DNA of 64,000 nucleotides, taken from Brachionus manjavacas (Eukaryota > Rotifera > Eurotatoria > Ploima > Brachionidae). The notes below the pieces were generated by a model. It saw nothing but the letters and a program-made list of their open reading frames with translations. It made no database searches and was not told the DNA's origin. The DNA is taken from positions 2,852,001 to 2,916,000 of the forward strand of contig JAHQIY010000013.1 in the NCBI GenBank assembly GCA_019054805.1, given 5' to 3'. Shown piece after piece: positions 42,201-51,864 of this stretch (position 1 is its first letter; every line of letters begins with the position of its first letter). Both the position numbers and the translations under genes were made by a program.

Positions 42201-45200
42201 GGTATTCAATATATCTTTAATTTTCCATAGATTTTTAAGTTTAGATTATCACCCTCTTTTTTGTACCTAGAAAAGACTACAGATGATGACTTTGATAATG
42301 ATTTTGAAGATGAAATGGAAACAACAAATCAGCCTAATGCTGAATATGATTCAGATGAAGACTCTGATAATGAAGAAACTGAAGAAACTAACATAGACAA
42401 AACATCGAAAAATGGAACGTTATGGATAAGATTGAAAGATGAAGAAAATAAAATAATTATTTTATAAAGATTATTAAAAAAATTTAGATAAAAATATTTT
42501 TTTCTTGAATTTGTATCAATTTTTTTTTTATTTTAGATTTTTACTTAAATCTAGACATATTTTTTTTTGAAAGTATAACAAAAATGATAAAAGACATTTA
42601 TTTTTGCAATCTGTAACATTTTTTAACATAATTTGAATAAATAATCCAGTTTATTTTATCTAAAAAGCAATCCTATTTTAGGGTTTTTTTGGACCCCTTT
42701 GGTCCTTAACGTAATAAAAAAAATTGGGCCTTTGAGTGTTAAAGTTTATTTTTTCCTTTTTTTATCTTTTTTTATCTTTTTTTATCTTTTTTTATCTTTT
42801 TTTATCTTTTTTTATCTTTTTTTAACATTTTTTACTGTAAAAAAATAATTAAATTTACTGAATTAAAAATATAGCGAAACATTCTTTATGGACAGAGTTT
42901 CAGACGACTGTAACAAGCTTAGTAGCGAAGTAATTGCAGCAAAGACTGTAAATGGTTTTAAAGCGCGGTAGGACAAGTTTACTACGAATCTGCTTATTTT
43001 CGACAAGTTAATTTCGCCAAACATGATTTAGACTTGATAAATTGGGCATATTAAATTCAACAAGTCATAAATTCGACAAATTACTTTTTTTCTCCTAATT
43101 ATTGTAATGGATGATTTAAGTGCTTTATTCGAAAATTTGAATTTAAATCTTATCAGATCATCACGGAATAAAAAGGACGGTTCACCTAGTTGGCTACTAG
43201 TTGATGAAGAAAAGCCACTGTTGTCCACTGGTCTAGCTAATAAGCGTAAAGGATGTTATGTAATTGTAGAAGAGAAGTTAAATCAATCGATAATTACACA
43301 TAAAAAAGAACATGTTACTAGTTTTTTGAAATATCTTTCTTTTTTAATTGAATTTAAGTAAGAATAATTTTTTTTAAGTGTTAAAAACTTCTTTACTTTT
43401 TTTGTCTAATTGTCAATAAATGTCGAATTAATTTTTTACCTGTCTAAATTATTCTTGCCAGAAATACCTGTCCAAAATTAGTTCACACCTGTCTAATTTA
43501 TTGTACGAAAACATCTTGTCGAAATTATTGAATACCGTTTACTACAGCATATAAAGCTACCATAGCGCAAGAAAAAGAGTTCGAGTTAAAGGCCTCTTTA
43601 AAAAAATTCTGGAATCAAAATTGGTTTGATTTTATTGAGAAAATGGGAAAAAACCCACTGACAAGTAGACCATTCTGGAAAAAAATAAATAATTTAGATC
43701 AAAAAAAGGATCAAATTTAATCCCAAATTTGTTTTTAAATGACAAGGAATTCAAAACTAATGAAGAAAAGGGAAAATGCTTTGGAGAACTCCTATCTTCA
43801 ATATTTAGTCCTAATTCTGATTTAATAGATCGTGATAAAGATTTCGAAATACTTAATTCTAACTCTGAATTCTTTAGAAATTATGATCAGTCTAATTTTA
43901 ATGATCCAATTTGCTTAAATGAATTAATTATGGCTCTAAAAAGATTGAAAAATGAAGCGGCATCAGGACCTGACCAAATTCATAATCTAATGTTAAAAAA
44001 CTTACCTAGAAATTCATTAATAGAAATTATAGAACTTTTTAATTTATCTCTTCGAGAAGGTAGAGTCCCTAAAGCATGGAAAACATCGAACATTACTATG
44101 ATTCAAAAAAAGCCTCTTCTTTACAAGATCCTTTAAATTATAGACCAATTAGTATAACGAGTTGTTTAGGAAAGCTCCTGGAACGCATAGTATTTTCAAG
44201 ATTATTAATTATTTGGAACAAAATTCACTCCTTGTCCAGGAGCAATCTGGATTTAGGAAACACCGGCGAACATCAGATAATCTATTCTTTTTAATTCAAA
44301 AAATTGTGGAATCATTTAATAGAATAAAAGAGTCTGCAGCCTTTTTTTTGATATTTCTAAAGCCTTTGATAGGGTTTGGCATGAAGGTCTACTTTTTAAA
44401 TTGATTAAAATGAATCCACCTCATTACTTGACTAACTGGATTAGATCCTTTTTAGATAGTAGGACATTCAAGGTAAATGTGAATGACCAATTGAGCGACG
44501 AATATCAAATAACTGCAGGTGTTCCTCAAGGCTCAGTAATAAGTCCTCTTTTATTTAGTATATATATTAATGACATCCCAAAAAGAAACAAAACAAATAA
44601 TGAATACTCTCTGCTTTTCGCAGATGATCTAGTTACATTCTTCATTTATAACAAGAAAGGGAACCTAGAAAATAAGATTAATAAATACACCAACGAACTA
44701 GAACACTGGCTTATTAAATGGAAAATGAAGATATCAGTTGAAAAGTCGTGTTCAGTAGTCTTTTCTAGGTACAAAAAAGAGGGTGATAATCTAAACTTAA
44801 AAATCTATAGAAACAGAATAGTTGGCCAAAAAGAAATCAAGTTTCTTGGTATTAAATTTGATTCTAAGTTAAACTTTAATATACTAGTAGACGAAATTAA
44901 AGAACGCTGCAACAAAAGGCTAAATATTATTAAGATATTGTCAAACAAAAAATGGGGTCTCACTCAAAACACACAAGGAAATTTATATAAATCTTTAGTC
45001 TGATCGATTTTAGACTATTCTTTTCCTTGCTTGAATTCATTTTCAGAAAATAAAATAAAAAAACTACAAGCATACAGCAGAATACAGCAGTAAGATCTAT
45101 CCTTAAGTTAAAATATGATACTCTTTCCAACATGGTGCATCATGAAGCTTTTAATAAACTAAAATTACTAACAGTCTCGAATCGTCTTTTTGAGTTGAGT

Positions 45201-48200
45201 GAAAAATATGTTGGGACAGGACTTAGTCATTCTATTCCATTGGTTGAAAGACTTGTGGAGGAATACAAAGAAGGTTTCGAATCAAGATATATTGAATACC
45301 CAACTCCATTGTGTAATTGCTACCTTACTATTTCTTCTTTTTTTCCTGAAACTTGAACTATTTAAACATGTGCCACACGTAACAATCTTTTCCAATTTAT
45401 GTCTTTTCAACTTTCATTTTTTTAGCTTATTTATTTTATTTTGATTCTTTTTTTTTTTATCTAATTTTATTAACTTTAATTTTATTTTTATTTTATTTTT
45501 TTTATTTTATTTTTTTTATTTTATTTTTAATTTATTCTGAAGGAGCTTTAGCTCGGTACAGAAAACAAATAAATAAATAAATAAGAAAAAAAAAAAAGAT
45601 AAAGAACAATTTGAAATAATAATTATTGAAATTAAAAAAATTAACATTTTAAAGGAGATTTAAAAAAGAAAAAAAAACAAATTCTTTTGCATTAATTTTG
45701 TCTTATTTGGTTTTACTTTTAATCTTTTCTTTTTTTTTGTCTTGCTTTCCTTAAGTTTCAATTTTGTAAACACGTATCGAATTTAGCTCTCACAAATTTT
45801 TTTCATATTTTTATTTCTTGAATTTATTTTACCTTACTTTTTAGTTTTTAATTTTTAATTTATTTATTTAACTTTATTTTAATTTTAATTTTTTATTTAA
45901 TCTGAAGGAGCTTTAGCTCGATACAGATATACAAATAAATAAATAAGGAATAGCTTTATTTCTCTCAAATGCGCTCAGTAAGTCGAACTCAACAATAATA
46001 ATAATAATATTAACTTAAAATAATTTTTTTGTTTGAGACTGAAAAAAATATTTGCAACATCGCACTTTTTCTATGTTATTTCAACATTGGATACATTTTG
46101 TAATTCAACACACAAATAATAAATCAATGCAGCACTCTTAAACTTATCTAACATTATTTTTATTTTTTATTTTAAAATTTATTCTTCAAAAATAAATGAA
46201 ATGAAATTTTTTTTAATTCCTTAAAAATTAAAAAAAAATTTTTTTTACATTTTCTCTTTTTTTCTCACTTCTAATTAAATTTACGGAAATTTACGTGATT
46301 TAAAAAAAATTCTAAATTTGCAAAAAATTACCAAATTGGTGATTAGACAAGAGTTGTTCTTGGCATCAACATCCCTGTCCACAATCCAGTCTTCTTCCTC
46401 GAAGCCAAGAGTTGCCAAAAGCTCTTAAACAAAAAAATAAAACAATAACCCAAACAAAAGAAATAAATGAACAACATTCACCTCTGGTAGGCTGCGATAG
46501 CAAAGTGACCAAACACTCACATCTCAAGTCGTAAATAAGCGCCTCGACACACTCGAAGCTTTTCTTGGGCACCTGGAGCAAGTAAATCTGCTGAGCGCAC
46601 ATTCGGCACACTTTGAGGCAATGGGGCAAGATTTGGCTGATGATTTTGGCGTCTTGCTGTATGGGCCATTCAAGCGAGATGCCACTGCTTTTGTCCGATT
46701 TGTCGAATGTGTGCGGAATGAACGCTGCTCGAACAATATTGCAGAATGTGGCTAGAATTTGATCGACGAGCGCGTGATACTCAGCAGCCCGCTGGGTCCC
46801 GTCCCGCTGACTGCCGGGAAAGGTATTGTTCAAGTACATGGCGCCCAGTCGCCAGTAATCAGTGAATATGTCGAAGAACATCTGGCATAGTTCTTCAATG
46901 AAGCGGTTTCGCTCGTGCGGCACCTGGCTCATTGTGTGAACTGTGGCCGCCTCGCTCAGCTTGTCGTCATTCGACTGTTTCATCACCAGAGAGACTTTTT
47001 CGTCGGCAATGTGCATATCGCGGCACTCTATCATCACTTGAATGAACCAGTTCTTTTCTTCGAGCAGACAGTGCCACGCCGGGTCCACCCTCGCTTCGCC
47101 TTTGACCTCAATCGAGTCTTCGATTAGACTGTAGTTTTCGATTAGAAACTTTTGTTCGTCTGGACTGGACGGAAATTGCACGAGCCTGTTCAGAATTTGG
47201 CGCTGCACAGCCTTCACTTTGGAGTCAAGGTCACGTTTTATTTGCGCGAACAGCACTGACTTTCTGGTGGCCGGCTCGGCTTTGCTCAGCTGCATTTTGG
47301 CCAGCTTGTAGCTTGTGATTATTTGATCGTAGTCGTCGGCCAGCAAAAGCTTGTCGACTTGCTGCGGAAAGTAAATCAGAGATTTGTACGTGTCCAAGAT
47401 CTGCAGTGAGCTGCGGATGGAGTCCGCGTGGGCCTTGCACTCCAGGTCGTCATCGTATATTCTGTGAGCTGAATTGAGAATTTCTAGACGAAAAAAGAAA
47501 AATGTCAAGTGATCGAGCTTAATTTCATAGGAAAAAAGTGGATTATTCGTATTAATTAATTTATGGCTCTATGTTTTTCTGTCAATTAATTTTACAAAAA
47601 TCAATTAATATTTTATTCAAAACGTCAATTAAAATAAATAAAAATCAATTGATAATTAGAATGTCCATTAAAAAAACAAAAATCAATAAAATAGTTCAAA
47701 AATCAATTAATTAAACAAGAGTCAATTTTAAATAAAAGAAATACATAAAATTGAAGATTTGTCAATAGAATATTCTTATGTCAATTTAATAAATTATTGT
47801 CAATTAATTATATTATGGAATCAATAAAAATAATATTAATGTAAATAAAATTTACATGGAACTTTTAATCTCATTTTGAATTATATTAAAACCTTTTTTT
47901 CAACACTCAAAAATCTAAAAAACTAAAATGAACCTAGTTCCAGATATAATCGAGTTTGAGGATTATCCAGACCAAGCTATAGACGTTCCTTTAAGAAAAA
48001 CAAGACCTGTCGGATGACCAAAAAAAATAAACCACAAATAAATAAAAAAATAATAGACCAAGTGCTTTAATGCTCAATTAATTTTTTGTTAAATTTTTCT
48101 CTAATAAATGCTGTTTTTTTTTAATCTGATTAAATTTTTTTTTTATTGATAAATAAAAATTAATGGACTTTTGTTTTTTTAATTGACGACTTATTTATTG

Positions 48201-51200
48201 ACGTTTTTTTTTTAAATTAATTGATTTTTGAAAAATTAATTTACAGAAAATCATAATGCCTTAATTTATTTTAAGAAATAAAATTTTTTTAATATTCTAA
48301 TTTAAATATTAATTTTGCAAAGGGTGCAACGAAGGGCAACAAGAATGCTGAATTAGATTCAGAATCAAGCTCCTCAGTTCTTATTGTTAAAAATCCTCTC
48401 CATCAGCAGCTACATGATCAGAGGGGAGACGATATCGAACCACCGATTCCGGAAAGAAATAAAAGAACACAGTTTATTTATGAATTTTATAAAGGTTAAT
48501 GATCTGTAGTAGTAGTAGTAGTTTATTTTTTAAAAATTAAAATAAATTTTAAAATTAAAAAAAAAGGTTGTATCGACCGCTTGCGCAACGCCTTCAACCC
48601 TTTTTTAGTATTTATAATGTTTGAAAAAAGAAGTAAAAAAAAAAAAAAAAAAAAAACAAGAAAAAATTAAATTATTAAAATCCTTATTTCAAGTTATGTT
48701 TATGTTCATATTACTATTAACTTTTATAATATATCAAGATGAAATTAATCAAATTTCGGTTTCAGACAAGTCAAGTTCTAATAAATAAAGATCTTCATGA
48801 GAAACATCGCTCTTATAAAGTTCAGGAGGATACAAATGCCCAAAGCCAAGGATTGTTCGAGTCCTTTCCAGCTCAAGCTTGCGACATTCCATTAGGAAAA
48901 TTAAGAGGAGTAGGACGTTCAAAAATGCAGTCAAAAGCTTTAGTAAAGAAATAATTGAAAATATTTTCTTAATTTTTTTATGATTAAAATGTTTTTTTAA
49001 ATTACTTTTTTATTTACCTTATGACATTTAATTTTATTAGGTGATACCACATTACTTAAAATGATAACTTATACTTTTAATTTACGATTAATACATTTAA
49101 TTGACTAATTTTTTTGTTGACTAATTATTATAAATAAATGGTAAATAATAATAAATCAGCTCCTCGAAAATATAAAAACTGCTTCTGCAATAATTTTTTT
49201 CGGATTTTTTTTTGAATGTGAAACGAATTAATGAATCAAATATTTTAAATTTAAAATATTTTTTTAGAGAATGAACATAATTAAACTTTTTTGAATTTAT
49301 TCACATTTAATTAATTAAAAATAAAAAAATCATTTCTTAAAATCAATTGATTAATACGAATAATCCACGATTTTCTTAAGAATTTATCAATGGTTTAATT
49401 TAGTCACCAAAGGTCTGATATCATCTTATTTTTTAAAAAGCTCTTTCTGAGTCCTATGAATTTGACGAAACAATCAAACATCATGAAACAACTTCATAAA
49501 TATTTGGTAATCTAGATCCAATAATTGAATATTAAATAAAATTGTTGTTCATTAAATTATTTAATTAGGAATGGCAAAGTAAAATTTATCAATGTTGTGA
49601 TATTTCTTTATTTTTGTCTTCATGATCTATTCTAATTAGAATTTTTTTTTCAATCTGTAAATTTATTCTATTTAAATGTTAAAATTCGGTCATCACTACT
49701 TAAACAATTTTAGATTAGCTGGTTATTATTAAAAATTAAAAAAAAAACACCATTTCAAATCTTGTAAAAGCTTAAATCTCGAAAATTGTATTTTAATTGA
49801 TGGAATTAAAAATAATTCTTTCATAAAATAAAAAATTTAAAATTTGGCGTTTGAAAATTTGTAAATTTTAATAAAAACTAAGTTATTTTTAAAAAACGTC
49901 AAAATTCTTCAAAATTTTGGACATTTTTGTTTCTAAAAATAGAAAATAAAAAAATTAGAAAAGTAACTTTTAAGATACAGAACATGTCGCAATTAAGTCT
50001 AAGACTGAACATTTGTCTAACAAGATTATTATGATTAATGCTAATAGTTTTCAAGGTTTTTTGAAAGCATTATTGAAGATTGTAAATTAAAAGAAGAAAA
50101 AAATAATTAAAATATTCCTTTTTTAATTCACTTTTTTTTACCATCTTTTGCTGGAATCAATAAAAATTTACGAAAATTTGCGTAAAAAAATACAATTATT
50201 TTTATTTAAAATTTTCTATTAATTTTGGAAAAATACTAAAAAAAGTGAAAAAATTGCCAAACTTTGGATTTTTTTTGGCCTTTTGATTTTTGCAAAATTT
50301 TACGTAAAATCCCGTAAATTTAGGTAAAACCACTGGAACAAATCTGTACTGTTAAAAAAATCACTAAGTTTGAACAAAATTTTTCAGACAATCTCCTGTG
50401 AATATCAGTACAAGTTGTGCGAAAATATTTTCTAAATTTTTTTTTGGATGCAACACATTGTGCTGCACCTTTTTAAATCTAAAATAGTTTTTTTCATGCA
50501 CCAAAAAGACAAATATTAAGACTTGGTAAAAAATTCTGGGAAAGAACGAAAAAAGAATTCATGACTTAAAAACCACTCTGACATAATGTTAAAAATTTAT
50601 GAAAATTTAAAAAATTTCTTTTTAATTTTTTAAATAATTAAAATATTTGCTGAATTTTAAAACGCCAATTCTATTGAGAACCGCAGTACCTTCAAAAAAC
50701 TGGTCACATTCAAATTGAAAAAAAATTCTTCCTAATTTTTAATTGATTATTTTTGGTCTAATTCACACCAAAAGTTTATTTTCCTTACACTTTTTTCAAA
50801 TATAATTAAAAAAAAAACCTTTGAGTCTAACTTCAAAGACGCGAGTGAACTCGTTTTTTCTGTCATTGGAACTAAGCCAGTGGATGTCTTTCATGATTTT
50901 AATAGCGTCCATGAACGATGAAATGTTTGTTTTGAGAAGATGGTCAGTTGAGTTCATTGTCTTTGAGCCAATGTTTCGCTTCATGTATTCCAAGCCCGAT
51001 TTGAGACTATCGAACTTGGAATTCTGGTAATTTTCCAGCAAAAAACGCAAGGCACTAAAATTCTCTTTGGACATGTCTATTGAAGCTGGGGACAAAAAAA
51101 AATTATTTTTAAGTTTTAAAAAAAAAGATGAAAATTGGTTACAGTTTGGGAATTCTTGGTCTAGAAAATCGGAGCTATATTTGCTCGACTCTTCGAGACT

Positions 51201-51590
51201 GATGTTCAGTGGGTTGTCGTGGGATAATTCGCTGACAGTTGTCCGCTTGAGACCTGTGAGTAAAATTTTTGGGTCTTCGTCAACCCAAGTACTGATTTCT
51301 TCGTATGGGCTGACATTTTTTCTCACCAGGCCCTGAAAGCCAACTGAAGAAGTTCCTCGGCCTCCTGAATTGGTGATTATGACAATGTCGCCCTTGCCCT
51401 TGCAAAAACCGGTGTATGTGGTGATGCGGTTTTCTTTGTCCCATTTGGCTCTCAAGGTGCAGTCAACGCCGCAAATAAGCACTGCGACAAGATCTGATTC
51501 ATCTTTGCCCAGAAAGTCTCCTCGGATTGTGACCTTTGTGCCCGGATAGCCCTCTTTGGGCGATATACCTGTCACTAATGGTTGTGGCAT
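39275..51590 (-). CDS. EXOC2: exocyst complex component Sec5 (EXOC2), 6 exons
   Basis: Sec5 is a rod-like subunit of the exocyst, the complex that tethers secretory vesicles to the plasma membrane. Its N-terminal IPT/TIG domain is where Ral GTPases bind in animals. Exons: 51590-51143, 51085-50819, 47483-46482, 46423-46332, 40225-39736, 39690-39275; total 2715 nt, 904 aa, close to the human length. All junctions are GT-AG and keep frame. Landmarks: MPQPLVTGISPKEGYPGTKV and GDIVIITNSGGRGTSSVGF (IPT domain, residues about 4-95); ENFSALRFLLENYQNSKF; LADDYDQIITSYKLAK; DPAWHCLLEEKNWFIQVM; EEEDWIVD; CREYVLEEKPGE; KEAINPIVENIEKNLYAGKF then DFRDCSKPLTVRNYVKQII. Introns 2 (3.3 kb) and 4 (6.1 kb) are stuffed with transposons; the other three are 57, 58 and 45 nt. 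No frame damage is seen, so the gene is probably functional. Confidence 0.95.
40290..40640. repeat. TTTACG-rich foldback sequence in Sec5 intron 4
   Basis: ATTACGCTAATTTACGTTTA then ATTACGTATTTTTTC at 40305-40340 is answered by GTAAATTTACGCAAAATTAC at about 40611-40630 in inverse orientation. It belongs to the dispersed TTTACGTAA family also at 50150-50345, 60960-61190, 62100-62190 and 62690-63010. Confidence 0.55.
41336..42280 (-). mobile_element. LINE 3' pieces inserted in the piggyBac-like element
   Basis: A LINE 3' end (TTATTTGTTTTCTTACCGAG then CTAGAGCTCCTTCAGAATAA) at 41338-41420 is interrupted by other DNA (41423-41945). A second LINE copy follows: 41945-42215 (tail, CTGTACCGAGCTAAAGCTCC, 3' UTR, and the ORF end matching 31064-31310). 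At 42216 it jumps to a more upstream RT segment (TAAGTTTAGATTATCACCCT, 42235-42280), so it has an internal deletion. Confidence 0.75.
41423..41945 (-). mobile_element. fragment of the TIR element family of 47538-49368
   Basis: Read in reverse, 41520-41700 (AATTAGTCAACATAAAAATT, GTCAATTGAATGTATGAATC, ATCATAAAAAAATTAAGAAA) and 41870-41945 (AATTCGTTTCACATTCGAAA, ATTATTGTAGAAGC) match 48965-49250 of the AT-hook TIR element in Sec5 intron 2. It starts with a 19-bp-arm hairpin, TGACACTTTAATATATTTT (41432-41450) and its exact complement (41454-41472), loop 3 nt. Confidence 0.7.
42755..42832. repeat. tandem TTTTTTTATCT repeat
   Basis: About six tandem 11-bp copies of TTTTTTTATCT in Sec5 intron 4. 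Confidence 0.85.
42885..42972 (+). pseudogene. LINE ORF2 extreme C-terminus
   Basis: The plus frame MDRVSDDCNKLSSEVIAAKT then VNGFKAR-stop matches the terminal 'FxxRVVxxWNxLPxxVVxAxSVNxFK' motif of Jockey/CR1-like LINEs. Only this last exon-sized piece remains. Confidence 0.7.
42975..43525. mobile_element. small element with TTCGACAAG ends and one ORF
   Basis: TTCGACAAG at 43007-43015, with related GACAAG/CGACAAAT motifs on the left, is answered by CTTGTCGAA at about 43515-43523, with further TGTCGAATT and CTGTC motifs on the right. The layout suggests subterminal inverted repeats around the ORF 43107-43361. Boundaries are uncertain. Confidence 0.4.
43107..43361 (+). CDS. 84-aa unknown protein in a putative small transposon
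   Basis: MDDLSALFENLNLNLIRSSR begins a protein with an acidic, Leu-rich N-terminus, then GSPSWLLVDEEKPLLSTGLA, NKRKGCYVIVEEKLNQSII and HKKEHVTSFLKYL. I recognise no family. The frame is well formed, and a GT donor-like GTAAGAAT directly overlaps its end, so it may be a first exon whose continuation was lost. Confidence 0.35.
   Translation: MDDLSALFENLNLNLIRSSRNKKDGSPSWLLVDEEKPLLSTGLANKRKGCYVIVEEKLNQSIITHKKEHVTSFLKYLSFLIEFK
43545..45590 (+). mobile_element. Jockey-like LINE: reverse transcriptase and complete 3' end, several frameshifts
   Basis: The best-preserved LINE in the window, in Sec5 intron 4 but antisense to Sec5. It lacks the endonuclease (5'-truncated at about 43545). In order: linker (EFELKASLKKFWNQNWFDFI, then frameshift); 43729-44136 with LKRLKNEAASGPDQIHNLML and VPKAWKTSNITMIQKK; SSLQDPLNYRPISITSCLGK; QSGFRKHRRTSDNLFF; then after another frameshift the open frame 44401-45003 with ITAGVPQGSVISPLLFSIYI, LLFADDLVTFFI (FADD box) and KFLGIKFDSKLNFN. 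The C-terminal part 45132-45356 (LVEEYKEGFESRYIEYPTPL) is identical to the copy at 31561-31238. The 3' end is GAAGGAGCTTTAGCTCGGTA then CAGAAAACAAATAAATAAAT at 45539-45587. At least three frameshifts and a stop make this copy inactive. Confidence 0.9.
45870..45955 (+). mobile_element. solo LINE 3' end
   Basis: CTGAAGGAGCTTTAGCTCGA then TACAGATATACAAATAAATA: a second family 3' end about 360 bp after the previous one, in the same orientation. Confidence 0.75.
47928..48041 (+). pseudogene. AT-hook micro-ORF with nonsense codon
   Basis: MNLVPDIIEFEDYPDQAIDV then PLRKTRPVG-stop-PKKINHK-stop. The stop (TGA, 48015-48017) sits exactly where the Arg of the AT-hook core G-R-P is expected, so a CGA to TGA transition is the likely lesion. 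It is related to the ORF at 48739-48954. Confidence 0.55.
48310..48525 (+). pseudogene. LINE C-terminal fragment with trinucleotide tail
   Basis: The frame KVQRRATRMLN, then after a stop IQNQAPQFLLLKILSISSYM and IRGETISNHRF, matches the 'LEKVQRRATRxI...LLxLxSLxxRRIRGDLI' region of Jockey/CR1 LINEs. GTAGTAGTAGTAG at about 48507-48520 follows and may be its tail. It is nested in the TIR element. Confidence 0.6.
48739..48954 (+). CDS. 71-aa AT-hook-derived ORF in the TIR element
   Basis: The second half, ESFPAQACDIPLGKLRGVGR then SKMQSKALVKK, aligns with EDYPDQAIDVPLRKTRPVG-x-PKK of 47928-48041. Both have the acidic/aromatic lead, (D)(I/V)PL, and a G-R core, but here GRP has become GRS, so minor-groove binding is doubtful. 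It is either a second copy or an earlier insertion of the same ORF. Confidence 0.4.
   Translation: MKLIKFRFQTSQVLINKDLHEKHRSYKVQEDTNAQSQGLFESFPAQACDIPLGKLRGVGRSKMQSKALVKK
49380..50140. other. Sec5 intron 2 sequence, no feature seen
   Basis: A+T-rich intronic sequence between the TIR element and the foldback repeat. Confidence 0.4.
50150..50345. repeat. TTTACGTAAA foldback repeat in Sec5 intron 2
   Basis: AAAATTTACGAAAATTTGCG then TAAAAAAATAC (about 50162-50192) faces TTGCAAAATTTTACGTAAAA then TCCCGTAAATTTAGGTAAAA (about 50292-50330), forming an imperfect palindrome. Same family as 40290-40640 and 62690-63010. Confidence 0.55.
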
Positions 51591-51864
51591 TTGAGTGTGA
51601 GTTCAGTCTACGTTCACCAACAATTAATTATCATATCTTTTTAGTTAAAAAAATTTCTTTTTTTTATATTTTAAAATAATTTTATTTTATTTTTTCACTT
51701 TTGAATATTAATGTAGAGACTTTTATTAGTCTTATTTATCAAAAAGTATAAAAAAGTATCTTGCCAAAATTTTTTTTTTCAGTTCGATCTGTCTGCAATA
51801 AAAAATATTTGAAAAACTTTTCTTTATTTCTAAAAAATATAAAATAAACAATTTATTCCCAAAA

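Larger units (their letters stand above)
41078..42705 (+). mobile_element. piggyBac-like element remnant with TTAA target sites, invaded by other elements
   Basis: TTAA at 41074-41077 and 42706-42709 flank imperfect terminal repeats: TGCCCAAGAGGGGTTTTTTG on the left, and GGACCAAAGGGGTCCAAAAA as reverse complement of the right. Similarity continues to AAAATAAACTG about 60 bp in. Inside, a plus frame reads CLDEKAALQALELLRNADDT then QSVVSDDDDNDYEDND (41224-41335) and resumes after 41336-42280 of inserted DNA as DDDFDNDFEDEMETTN...KNGTLWIRLKDEENK-stop (42283-42467). The acidic N-terminal region followed by 'KNGTxW' resembles piggyBac transposases; the DDD catalytic core is absent. The strict TTAA duplication supports the class. 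Confidence 0.7.
47538..49368. mobile_element. 1.8-kb TIR element in Sec5 intron 2 with two decayed AT-hook ORFs
   Basis: GTGGATTATTCGTATTAATT at 47538 is repeated in reverse complement at the right end (49340-49368, GTGGATTATTCGTATTAATC). The left subterminal region (47580-47830) carries many TCAATTAA/GTCAATTAA motifs, with some in the right half. It holds AT-hook ORF remnants at 47928-48041 and 48739-48954 and a LINE scrap at 48310-48520. A reverse-oriented fragment of the same family lies at 41423-41945. Confidence 0.7.

Noticed and set aside
46524..47440. Several 69-70-codon ORFs on both strands
   Set aside because: Alternative frames within Sec5 exon 3.
48749..48934. Minus ORF MTAFLNVLLL...
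   Set aside because: Antisense shadow of the 48739-48954 AT-hook-derived ORF, which has a paralogue in the same element.
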